Assembly (NCBI RefSeq): GCF_001467625.1
Contig: NZ_LNYB01000080.1
Location: 358,271 to 422,270 of the forward strand
From: Legionella feeleii
Lineage (GTDB): Bacteria > Pseudomonadota > Gammaproteobacteria > Legionellales > Legionellaceae
Length of the DNA: 64,000 bases
Direction: 5' to 3'
Part shown: positions 1 through 7,524 of the stretch, one piece after another
Numbering within the stretch: position 1 is the first letter of the stretch
Layout: each line of letters starts with the position of its first letter
The notes under the pieces: model-generated
What the model was told of the DNA's origin: nothing
Seen by the model: the letters and a program-made list of their open reading frames with translations, nothing else
The model's database searches: none
Position numbers and translations under genes: made by a program

Positions 1-56
1 GCTTTTCATTAACAGCAATTACAGAAGTTTCTAACAATGACTGTATTTCCCCAAAA

Positions 57-2492
57 TCAATCAGTGCATTTTTCGAGAGTTTCATTAGCTATCCCATATT
101 TCTTCAAATACTGCATAATTAATTGTAATATAATTCCGCTATTCTCATCATCGAGAATATTCTCGTGATTACTATTAATGGTATGGCATATGATTTTTCC
201 CTTATTATACTTAGACCATCCGTTGGTAGGGTGATCAATAGTCTGATAAACATCGGATAGATAGGATGCTTTAAATAATAAGATTTCTTGATCCATAGTA
301 CTCAATGAATGATTAAGTAAAAACTGTTGTCTTTCCCACGCAAGGTTTGTTACTTCCTCTGATAATCCACTAATTTCTTCGAGATGTTTTTTAAAAAAAA
401 TTTTATTATGTAGAATAGGAGAATTTATTGCCCAACTGTCAATTAAGGCCAGTAGACTGACTTTTTCTCCCTGCTGTAACAACTTATTTGCAACTTCAAA
501 CAGGACATTTCCTCCGAAAGAATAGCCTACTAAAAAATAGGGGCCAACAGGTTGAATCTTTTTTATAGTCAATAAATAATCTTCTGCCATAGAAAGTAAA
601 CTATCATACAACATCTTATTTTTTTCTATGCTCGGATCTTGAAGTCCATAAATAGACATAGGTAATTTACTTTGCGAAACAAAAGATTGAAAGGAATTAA
701 TTAGCCCACTAATTGGATGACATAGAAAAAGATTAGGATAATTTTTTTTCTCTTTTAAAAGAATCGCAGTATATGGCAAAATGCTCTCTGAATTATTTAA
801 TATAGTTGAACAAAGTTGCCTGATTGTTGGAGCAGAGTAAATTTGGGTTACTGGGAAATTGCAATTAAAAATTTTATTAATTTTCCCCATTAAATTGATC
901 GCCTTAAGTGAGTGCCCTCCAAGCATAAAAAAATCATCATTTATACCGATTTGTTCGATACCTAAGTTATCTTGCCATAACTGGGCAAGCTGTTTTTCGA
1001 TGGGATTACTCGGTGGTGCATAATCAACATTGGGATTCAAATTTTGACGGGCTTGTTTTGGGAGAACGTTCTTTTCCCCAGCGATTTTCTGATTAGTCTT
1101 TGTAGAATAATATTCTATGTCAAAATTAGAAACGACAAGATTAGGGTCTTGCCTTTGCATTGCCTGCAAAAATAGTTGTTGCCCTTGTGCTGGAGAAATG
1201 TCATTTCCGCGGGTTAAGAAATTTTCTTTATATATCCGTGCAGCATCAACTGCCATACCAATGTCGCGCCAAGTATTCCAATTAATACTAAGTATAAAAG
1301 AAGTTGAAAAAAGTTTACTCACTGAGAAAGCATCTAAACAGGAATTAGCTGCACAATAATCTATTTGCCCTGGTTCGCCTGTAACAGCGGCAATAGAAGA
1401 TTGTAAGACAACAAAATCTAAAGGGTAATCCTGAAAAGCTTTTGCAAGGTTGTAAGTTCCATGTATCTTAGGTAAGAGTATATCGTGCATCATTTTTTGG
1501 GATTTAAGCGTCATTAAACCGCCACCAGCAATCCCTGCTCCATGAATAACTCCATTAATTTTTTCAGTAGTTGTATAATGATTGATAATAAGAGATAAAG
1601 ATTCAAACTCAGCTACATCTACTTGATGAAAAATAAAATGGGCACCAAGTATTTGCATTTTTTTTAATTCACTAATTTTTTGATAAAAAGCGTGATTTGG
1701 ATCTTCTAAGACATGCTCCCATTCTTCCTCAGGAATCATTGAAGTCCTGGAAAGTAAAATAAATCGCGGATTTTTGATGCTTTTTGTGATTGCTTCACAA
1801 ATCACTAAAGCAATGCCTCCAAGCCCTCCAGTAACAAGATAAGTTCCCCCATCTTTCAATCGAAATACACTTTTATGTGATTTTGCTAATCCATATGTTA
1901 AATCCCACCGATAATTATTGCGATAAGCGACAATAGAAGACTCTTCGCTCCAAGCCTCATTCAAGCAAACACTGAAAACGATATTTAATAAATTTTGTAA
2001 AGAAAAAAGAGGTTCGTCTGGATTAATATCAATTAATTTACATTGTATGGACGAATGTTCTTTGTTAAGCCCTCGACAAGGTCCCATGAGACTTGCATTA
2101 ACAGGAATTAGGCTTTCTGAACCAACAACCTGTTGTGTACCTGCAGAAATGATAAGTGTTTTTAAAGCTCTTTGATCACCAACACACTCTAGATAAGATT
2201 GAGCTAAAAACAATATGCTATAAAAACCTAATTCAAGCTGCCCATCAATTTCCCTATGTGAAAGCATGCCTTTTCCTGTATTTGAACAAGTAAGACAATG
2301 TAAAACTATGGGATTATATAGTCTGTTGCCGATTGCGCTAATAACTTTTATATAATGATTTTTATTAGAGGGATTTATTTTAAAATACTCACCTTGCTCC
2401 TCAGAATAGAGCTCACTCGTTTCAATGATAATCGGATTCGTATTATTACTTTTTAAAAAGTTAATTATTTGATCAGCTATCCCTAGGTTCAA
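57..2492 (-). CDS. 5'-truncated polyketide synthase: KR, carrier protein and thioesterase
   Basis: C-terminal part of a modular type I PKS. From the first codon: remainder of the KR structural subdomain (about 1-205), catalytic KR with the NADPH motif TGGLGG (221-226) and the Ser366/Tyr379/Asn383 set, a carrier domain with LGGHSL (phosphopantetheine Ser528), and a type I thioesterase with GYSFG (Ser658), Asp685 and His776. Such a module reduces a beta-keto group and releases the chain. KS and AT domains are absent. The only start is a TTG inside the terminal repeat of the adjacent IS, so the true 5' end is lost and the gene is probably not functional as it stands. Catalytic motifs are all intact, so decay is recent or the fragment is still used. 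Confidence 0.85.
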   Translation of the reverse strand: MNLGIADQIINFLKSNNTNPIIIETSELYSEEQGEYFKINPSNKNHYIKVISAIGNRLYNPIVLHCLTCSNTGKGMLSHREIDGQLELGFYSILFLAQSYLECVGDQRALKTLIISAGTQQVVGSESLIPVNASLMGPCRGLNKEHSSIQCKLIDINPDEPLFSLQNLLNIVFSVCLNEAWSEESSIVAYRNNYRWDLTYGLAKSHKSVFRLKDGGTYLVTGGLGGIALVICEAITKSIKNPRFILLSRTSMIPEEEWEHVLEDPNHAFYQKISELKKMQILGAHFIFHQVDVAEFESLSLIINHYTTTEKINGVIHGAGIAGGGLMTLKSQKMMHDILLPKIHGTYNLAKAFQDYPLDFVVLQSSIAAVTGEPGQIDYCAANSCLDAFSVSKLFSTSFILSINWNTWRDIGMAVDAARIYKENFLTRGNDISPAQGQQLFLQAMQRQDPNLVVSNFDIEYYSTKTNQKIAGEKNVLPKQARQNLNPNVDYAPPSNPIEKQLAQLWQDNLGIEQIGINDDFFMLGGHSLKAINLMGKINKIFNCNFPVTQIYSAPTIRQLCSTILNNSESILPYTAILLKEKKNYPNLFLCHPISGLINSFQSFVSQSKLPMSIYGLQDPSIEKNKMLYDSLLSMAEDYLLTIKKIQPVGPYFLVGYSFGGNVLFEVANKLLQQGEKVSLLALIDSWAINSPILHNKIFFKKHLEEISGLSEEVTNLAWERQQFLLNHSLSTMDQEILLFKASYLSDVYQTIDHPTNGWSKYNKGKIICHTINSNHENILDDENSGIILQLIMQYLKKYGIANETLEKCTD

Positions 2493-2503
2493 TCACCATT
2501 TAA

Positions 2504-2911
2504 TTATGCCCAAATAGCAATGGCAGCGAGAGCAATGGACGAGATAAAAATGGAGTCACAACGGTCATATCGAGTTGCGATTCTCCTCCAGTGCTTGAAT
2601 CGATTAAATGCTCTCTCAATGAGATTTCGCATTTTGTAGGTATCTTTTTCATACAGGCGCTGCACAATACGGTTCCGTTTTGGAGGAATAACGGCTACTG
2701 CCTTCATACAGTGCTTAACATAATGAACAATACTATCGGTGTCATAACCTTTGTCTGCGAGTACAGCCTCTGCTGTTTGCCCCTCCAGCAAAGACTCAGC
2801 CTGGGTGCAGTCAGCCGTGTGTCCCGCTGTCAGTTGAAACTTGACCGGCTTGCCTGTCCCGTCTGTGACAAGATGCAGCTTTGTGGTTAATCCTCCTCGA
2901 CTTCGCCCCAC
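2504..2911 (-). CDS. IS5-family transposase, C-terminal frame (orfB)
   Basis: C-terminal half of the DDE transposase. It carries GRSRGGLTTKLH near its start, the second catalytic Asp in LADKGYD and the catalytic Glu in NLIERAFNRFKHWRR with the Y(2)R(3)E(6)-like context. It overlaps orfA by 25 bp and has no ribosome-binding site of its own, so it is most likely made as an OrfAB fusion by frameshifting at the A8 run on the minus strand (2919-2926). Confidence 0.9.
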   Translation of the reverse strand: MGRSRGGLTTKLHLVTDGTGKPVKFQLTAGHTADCTQAESLLEGQTAEAVLADKGYDTDSIVHYVKHCMKAVAVIPPKRNRIVQRLYEKDTYKMRNLIERAFNRFKHWRRIATRYDRCDSIFISSIALAAIAIWA

Positions 2912-3258
2912 AGTCGAGTTTTTTTTACACCTCTTCCAGTCGTTGCATGCTGATGTGCACGTACGATACTGCTGTCTATCATGCGATAACGGTTTTTACT
3001 ATCTGACAGCAGAATTTCAAATACTTTTTCCCATACGCCCGCATGTGCCCAGCGACGAAAACGATTATACGTCCTCTTCCATGGCCCATATCTCTCCGGC
3101 AAGTGATGCCACATCGCTCCACTGCGGATCACCCATAAACAGCCATTTACAAATAAACGGTTATCTGTCCCTGTTCGACCCCTATCCGTTGCTTTCCCTG
3201 GAAGAAATGGCTCTAATTTACGCCACTGCTCCGCTGTTAATTCATACCGCGCTGGCAT
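2887..3258 (-). CDS. IS5-family transposase, N-terminal frame (orfA)
   Basis: N-terminal half of the transposase, with the DUF4096-type helix-turn-helix region (LTAEQWRKLEPFLPG) and the first catalytic Asp in MIDSSIVRAHQHA. The ATG at 3258 is preferred over the longer TTG start at 3321 because AAGGGA lies about 9 bp upstream of it. The frame reads through an A8 run near its end. A -1 shift there gives KKNSTVGRSRGG and joins it to orfB, as in other two-frame IS5 members. Confidence 0.85.
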   Translation of the reverse strand: MPARYELTAEQWRKLEPFLPGKATDRGRTGTDNRLFVNGCLWVIRSGAMWHHLPERYGPWKRTYNRFRRWAHAGVWEKVFEILLSDSKNRYRMIDSSIVRAHQHATTGRGVKKTRLWGEVEED

Positions 3259-3371
3259 TTGACTACTATTCCCTTGAAATTGTGAAAAATAACAGTTTAC
3301 GGATTTTTTTATTGTATTCAATTTAAATGGTGATTGAGCCTAGTGGTGAAATTGAGTTTTTGTAGTACTGT

Positions 3372-3400
3372 TTGACAAAGAACAATGAGTAAATTAGGAT
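3372..3400 (+). promoter_or_regulatory. Promoter of the thiamine riboswitch/thi5 unit
   Basis: TTGACA (3372-3377), a 17-bp spacer and TAGGAT (3395-3400) form a good sigma-70 promoter. Transcription would start near 3407, just before the TPP aptamer. The IS right end is 32 bp upstream, so the insertion left this promoter intact. Confidence 0.6.
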
Positions 3401-3415
3401 AAATTCGATTTTTAA

Positions 3416-3495
3416 AGATGGCACGGGGTGCCGGTTTACCGGCTGAGAAATACTCGTTGAACTTGAACTGGATAATACCAGCGTAAGGATGCCTT
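3416..3495 (+). promoter_or_regulatory. TPP riboswitch (THI element)
   Basis: The conserved thi-box elements occur in order: GGGGTGCC (3425-3432), GGCTGAGA (3441-3448), then CTGGATAATACCAGCGTAAGGATGCC (in two pieces, about 3468-3493). GGCA at the 5' side can pair with TGCC at 3490-3493 to close P1. It binds thiamine pyrophosphate and should repress the downstream pyrimidine-synthesis gene when thiamine is plentiful. Confidence 0.93.
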
Positions 3496-3505
3496 CAAAA
3501 AGTCT

Positions 3506-3579
3506 ATTACCCGATTAGGGCTGCTTATATTTCTTTGGCTTGAGAAATATAACTGGCTCCTGGGTAATGGAGCCCTTTT
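3506..3579 (+). terminator. Riboswitch expression platform: terminator with competing antiterminator
   Basis: GGCTCC (3555-3560) pairs with GGAGCC (3569-3574) followed by CTTTT, a short intrinsic terminator. ATTACCC (3506-3512) is exactly complementary to GGGTAAT (3562-3568) in the terminator loop and could form the alternative antiterminator. This fits transcription attenuation controlled by the TPP aptamer. The switching model is inference from complementarity. Confidence 0.6.
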
Positions 3580-3616
3580 GCCATCTCCCTTTCTTTTTTA
3601 CCCAGGAGATCGAGCA

Positions 3617-4579
3617 ATGCAGACACTTCATTCAAGAACTACCCTTCTTCTAAATTGGCGCGCTAATCCTTACCATACTCCGATTTTTGTCGCTCAGGCA
3701 AAGGGATATTATCGTCAGGAGGGTATACACTTGGCTATTATGGAGCCTAATGATCCCAGTGATGTTACGGAGATTGTTGGTTTGGGCAAAGTGGATTTTG
3801 GTGTCAAAGCAATGATCCACACCGTAGCGGCGCGAGCTAAGGGTTATAATCTAAGTTCCGTTGGCACGTTGCTTGATGAACCACCTACTGGCCTTATTGC
3901 CTTAAAATCGAGTGGTATTCAGACCTTTCATGACATTGTAGGCAAGCGAGTTGGTTATATTGGCGAGTTTGGCAAAAAAATTATTGATGATTTAGCAAAA
4001 CTAGCAGGGATTGCCCCCTCAAGTTATGAAACAGTCCGTATTGGTATGAATCTTACGGACGCTATTTACCGTAACAAAGTCGATGTGGGAATTGGTTTTA
4101 TTAATTTTCAACGTGTTGAATTGGACTATTTATGCGGGGAAACCATTTTTTTACGTCTCGATCAATTGGCTGGGCTTGGTTGCTGTTGCTTTTGCTCTAT
4201 TCAATTTATTGTGCCTGAGACGACACTACAGCAGCCAGAGTTGATTAAAGGGTTTTTAAGAGCGACTCAACGCGGTGCCGCTTATACAACTGAATATCCA
4301 GATGACGCTTTTGAATTGCTATGCGAGCAGCAACCCCAACTGCGGCAAGAGATGTATCAGAGAGTATTCATCCGTACTTTACCCTTTTTCTCCCGAACCT
4401 TGCTCAATGTTTCCCGTGATTGGAAGAAAGTCAGAGATTATAGTGAGCATTTGCAAATTATTGATAAGGCGTTTGACATTCGTCATTGTTATAGTAATGA
4501 ATTTTTACCAGCAAATCCTTATTCGGAACTTGATCCGATTGCTTGCTGTATTGAAGCAATCGATACGATTGAAGGCTAG
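3617..4579 (+). CDS. Thi5-type HMP-P synthase (thiamine pyrimidine biosynthesis)
   Basis: 320-residue protein of the NMT1/THI5 periplasmic-binding fold. Near the N-terminus it reads LLLNWRANPYHTPIFVAQAK, then EPNDPSDVTE, KAMIHT (Lys64, His68) and LGCCCFC (Cys189-193). The CCCFC cluster and the Lys/His pair are hallmarks of the fungal THI5 enzyme, which makes the thiamine pyrimidine HMP-P from its own active-site His and PLP. They are not expected in transport-type ThiY binding proteins. No signal peptide is seen, which fits a cytoplasmic enzyme. The ATG at 3617 follows AGGAG; an earlier TTG at 3578 overlaps the terminator and is rejected. A TPP riboswitch precedes it. From memory, a Legionella pneumophila Thi5 homologue has been shown to work; I cannot check this here. 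Confidence 0.9.
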   Translation: MQTLHSRTTLLLNWRANPYHTPIFVAQAKGYYRQEGIHLAIMEPNDPSDVTEIVGLGKVDFGVKAMIHTVAARAKGYNLSSVGTLLDEPPTGLIALKSSGIQTFHDIVGKRVGYIGEFGKKIIDDLAKLAGIAPSSYETVRIGMNLTDAIYRNKVDVGIGFINFQRVELDYLCGETIFLRLDQLAGLGCCCFCSIQFIVPETTLQQPELIKGFLRATQRGAAYTTEYPDDAFELLCEQQPQLRQEMYQRVFIRTLPFFSRTLLNVSRDWKKVRDYSEHLQIIDKAFDIRHCYSNEFLPANPYSELDPIACCIEAIDTIEG

Positions 4580-4806
4580 CTAAAACCTTAATTTCTTGCC
4601 TTAGTTTTTTTCTGCGGGTGGATTACCACTATTTCCACCCACGCTCTGCCAGGATCAAAAGAATGGAGGCAAACAAGTAGAAACTACAGGTCACTAGGTT
4701 TTCGTTGTCATCGGCTTCTGAAGGACATGAATTTAATAAAAATCAAAAACATCTGGTACGTTGTTTGCTAAACTATTATAAAAAGTAAAAGAAATGGGGG
4801 ATCTCC

Positions 4807-5295
4807 ATGAAGCCTTTGATTCTACATCCCACCGAACTTAGCCAGTGGCATGCCTTAGTGAATGAGGCGCAGGCTTCCACTAGTCTTGTACTCAATGAAA
4901 ATACCGAGAGTTATTTGGTTTTTCTGTTAATGCGTTTTTCCCAGGGGACCAAATTAATTGAATCGGTTATTGCTCTTGATTTTCTTGAGTCAATGAATAA
5001 TCCAAGACGGCGCCAGCTCGAATTATTAAGAGATGTAGGTGATAAAAGCTTGCTTTTTTGTGGGCTCTTTCCCGGTATAGCTGAGCGCCGCCACCTCAGT
5101 CTTGATTATTTTGCCGATATGGGGCAGGCTGCTTATCTAACGATTGGTGAATTGCAGGATAGGCAAGAGGGGGATCTGTATCTGCAATTAAGTGCGCAAT
5201 TTCTTCATCTCCAACAAATTTTACGGGCAATGCGCGGTGATTTTTTGCAATATAGCAATGATAGAATGCTGAAGATTAATTCACCTTTACAATAA
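4807..5295 (+). CDS. Conserved hypothetical protein, 162 aa
   Basis: Soluble protein with no signal peptide or membrane segment. A central stretch (LLRDVGDKSLLFCGLFPGIAERR followed by LSLDYFADMGQAAY, written here in parts) resembles uncharacterised gammaproteobacterial proteins I recall but cannot name. A strong GGGGATCTCC ribosome-binding site precedes the ATG. It stands alone between thi5 and a convergent capA-like gene. No function is proposed. Confidence 0.75.
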   Translation: MKPLILHPTELSQWHALVNEAQASTSLVLNENTESYLVFLLMRFSQGTKLIESVIALDFLESMNNPRRRQLELLRDVGDKSLLFCGLFPGIAERRHLSLDYFADMGQAAYLTIGELQDRQEGDLYLQLSAQFLHLQQILRAMRGDFLQYSNDRMLKINSPLQ

Positions 5296-5311
5296 AAATC
5301 AGTTCTTCTCA

Positions 5312-5340
5312 GTTAGCGAATTTTTTTGTATTTCGCTAAC
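5312..5340. terminator. Hairpin between convergent genes
   Basis: GTTAGCGAA (5312-5320) and TTCGCTAAC (5332-5340) form a perfect 9-bp stem with a T-rich loop, between the ends of the 4807 gene and the convergent capA-like gene. There is no clear U-tail, so it is only a possible bidirectional terminator. Confidence 0.35.
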
Positions 5341-5367
5341 TTACGGGGGGATTGGAGTACATACAAA

Positions 5368-6399
5368 TTAATGATTAATGGTTAAATAATTTTCGCCTAC
5401 AACCGTTTTTAACAATTGGTAGGCAGGATGTTTTTTCGAGCTAACTTTTTTTAACTGCAATTGTCCGCCGCGATTTTCCATATAAGTAGGTTGATAGCTT
5501 ACCTTGTTAATCACGGTAGTTTCATCGCGTTTTTCCAAATAGAGCGATAGCAAACCGCTGGTACGGTTTTTCAAGCTGCCTTGATTAGAAATAAAATTAC
5601 CTAATGAATAAGCAACAAAGACCTGTTTACCCCTGGTATTTAACCAGGCAAAGGGCTGTACGCAATGTGGATGGGAGCCTAAAATAGCCAAAGCACCAGC
5701 TTCTGCCAATTCTTGAGCAAATCGTTGCTGGATTTTATTGGGACGGCTTTGATATTCGATACCCCAGTGGGGAGTCACAATAACGGCATCATGTGTTTTA
5801 GCAAGTTCTGCTACTAGGTGTAAGACCTGTTCTTTATCGCGCTGACATAACAATACTTGTCGATGTTTATCAGCAATACCATTGGTGTCTTGGGTACAAG
5901 CTAACCAGGCTATTGAAAGATCGTTTGTTTTGGTTTCTGTATACCAGGCATCTTCACTGTTCTGCCTGCGAGTGCCTGTAAAAGCCAGTTCGTTCTCATG
6001 GAGGGCCGCAATGGTTTTGTTAATGCCAATAGCGAAGCGATCCAGAGTATGGTTATTGGCTGTGGAAACAATATCAAAGCCAGAGGCTTTTAAGGCACTA
6101 ATCAATGCCGGTGGGTAATTAAACATAGGATAGGCGGTATATGCTCTACGGAGACTGGTTGTTGTATTGCCGTGCTGGTCAAGCATTTCTGCCGCAGGTC
6201 CTTCCAAATTCCCATAAGTCACATCAGCTTCTTTCAAGGCAGGTATTACCGGCTCCCAAAGCGTACTAAATCCATCAGCAAGACCTTTGTGTTGTAAGGG
6301 AGGGTGTAAAAGCACATCCCCTACGGCAATAATGTGTACCTTGGTTGCATGTAAAGAAGAAATTAGCAACAGGTTAAGCAAAGCATAGCGCATCTGCAT
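5368..6399 (-). CDS. CapA-family (PGA_cap) metallophosphatase-like protein
   Basis: 343-residue exported protein. A short hydrophobic leader (about 1-19) precedes a calcineurin-like fold with the motif series of the CapA family: VGDVLLH (Asp28), GNLEG (Asn64), ANNHTLD (Asn116/His117), PHWGIEY (His211) and GSHPHCVQPF (His243/His245). CapA proteins act in anchoring or trimming of poly-gamma-glutamate capsule. No capBC synthase genes are nearby, so a periplasmic phosphoesterase or envelope role of unknown substrate is as likely. The start could also be the second Met (6393). Confidence 0.85.
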   Translation of the reverse strand: MQMRYALLNLLLISSLHATKVHIIAVGDVLLHPPLQHKGLADGFSTLWEPVIPALKEADVTYGNLEGPAAEMLDQHGNTTTSLRRAYTAYPMFNYPPALISALKASGFDIVSTANNHTLDRFAIGINKTIAALHENELAFTGTRRQNSEDAWYTETKTNDLSIAWLACTQDTNGIADKHRQVLLCQRDKEQVLHLVAELAKTHDAVIVTPHWGIEYQSRPNKIQQRFAQELAEAGALAILGSHPHCVQPFAWLNTRGKQVFVAYSLGNFISNQGSLKNRTSGLLSLYLEKRDETTVINKVSYQPTYMENRGGQLQLKKVSSKKHPAYQLLKTVVGENYLTINH

Positions 6400-6533
6400 A
6401 ACTGGCTCTCGGCAATCAATAGGTAACTTAACTTTTATACAAGCAATATGCCAAGGTTTACAACATTATCTTTTAAACTAGGCGTTAGAGGCCAATCATC
6501 AACACCGCTTGCACCGCTCCTGTTGAAAAGAGC

Positions 6534-7379
6534 TTATTTGCGAAATAGGAGTGTAATATCAATGGCATCAAAGCGGTAATGCTTATTACAAAAGTCACAA
6601 CTTACTTCGATGTTTCCTTGCTCTGCCAGTAATTGCTTGGTTTCTTCTTCACCAAGAATAGTTAAAACCTGTTTCATTTTTTCTTCGCTACAGCGGCATT
6701 TGAAGTACACGGGACGGTTGTCAAAAAGGCGTAATTCGGTTTCATGATAAAGACGATATAACAGGGTTTGATTATCGAGTGTTAATAGCTCGTTATCGCT
6801 CACAGTTTGACCCAATTGGACAGCATACTCCCAAAATTGTTCACGTTGGACAGTATCTTGTCCTGGCATTAATTGCAGCAACATACCGGCCGCCATGTCA
6901 TCACCAATAGCCAACCAGACTCGACTGGCAACCTGTTCTGATTGCGCAAAATAATGCATTAAATTTTCGCTCATCGAAGTAGCATGAATGGGGACAACAC
7001 TTTGATAAGTTTGAGTTTGCTTGTATTGATTAATGGTTAATACCATCTGTCCATTTAAAAAGGCCTCAGCATAATCTTTTACCTCAAGATTTTCTTCATA
7101 CTTGGCAAAAGCACGTAGCTGCAATTGATTATCACATTGGACTAATAACAGCGGTAAGCGTTTGTCACCCTGGAATTGTAAACTTAATTCCCCTTCGAAT
7201 TTGATACTGCCTGCTAAAAGCAGGCAAGAGATCAATGCCTCCCCGAGTAAGTGTTTTACCATAGCTGGATAGGGGCGTTGAGCCATGATGGTTTGATAGC
7301 TTTCTTTGGCGTGAGCTATTTCACCGCGAATACTGGCATGCTCAAATAAAAAACGTTGAAGAGAGTCAGTTTCTTTCAT
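6534..7379 (-). CDS. hslO: Hsp33 redox-regulated chaperonin
   Basis: 281 residues, close to the usual 290. The C-terminal zinc centre is complete: CRC (Cys228/Cys230) and CDFC (Cys261/Cys264). These four cysteines bind Zn when reduced and form disulfides under oxidative stress, releasing an active holdase. The ATG at 7379 is chosen because AAGG lies upstream and it gives the family N-terminus (TDSLQRFLFEHASIRGE). The frame stays open for 49 more codons upstream, but that part does not match Hsp33. Divergent from rep. Confidence 0.93.
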   Translation of the reverse strand: MKETDSLQRFLFEHASIRGEIAHAKESYQTIMAQRPYPAMVKHLLGEALISCLLLAGSIKFEGELSLQFQGDKRLPLLLVQCDNQLQLRAFAKYEENLEVKDYAEAFLNGQMVLTINQYKQTQTYQSVVPIHATSMSENLMHYFAQSEQVASRVWLAIGDDMAAGMLLQLMPGQDTVQREQFWEYAVQLGQTVSDNELLTLDNQTLLYRLYHETELRLFDNRPVYFKCRCSEEKMKQVLTILGEEETKQLLAEQGNIEVSCDFCNKHYRFDAIDITLLFRK

Positions 7380-7466
7380 CTTGGACCTTAAGAACAACAA
7401 ATCGATTAATTCTACCATAAAGTAGATTGCTTGCCTGCCTGCGAGTGACAAGCGATAATAGCCTTT

Positions 7467-7488
7467 TTCGAAACGCGTTGGTTTCGAA
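7467..7488. repeat. Palindrome in the hslO-rep divergent region
   Basis: TTCGAAAC (7467-7474) and GTTTCGAA (7481-7488) form a perfect 8-bp inverted repeat around a 6-bp loop, in the 145 bp shared by hslO and rep. It could be an operator or a leader hairpin; nothing in the sequence decides. Confidence 0.4.
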
Positions 7489-7524
7489 GGAGCTAAATGT
7501 TTCATTTTTGTTCGAGAGTAAGGC

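Larger units (their letters stand above)
2487..3339 (-). mobile_element. IS5-family insertion sequence (IS427-like), 853 bp
   Basis: Terminal inverted repeats are GTTCAATCACCATTTAA on the left and the complement of GCTCAATCACCATTTAA on the right, one mismatch in 17. The element is flanked on both sides by CTAG (2483-2486 and 3340-3343). CTAG/TA target duplication, length near 850 bp and a transposase split into two overlapping frames are typical of the IS427 group of IS5. The element appears intact. It truncates the polyketide synthase gene on its left and ends about 32 bp upstream of the -35 box of the thiamine gene on its right. Confidence 0.92.

Noticed and set aside
1-56. A minus-strand open frame downstream of the polyketide synthase end, running off the window edge
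   Set aside because: Only about 20 codons are visible, with no convincing start codon or recognisable sequence.
2841-3326. 161-codon plus-strand frame inside the IS
   Set aside because: Antisense shadow of the orfA transposase gene.
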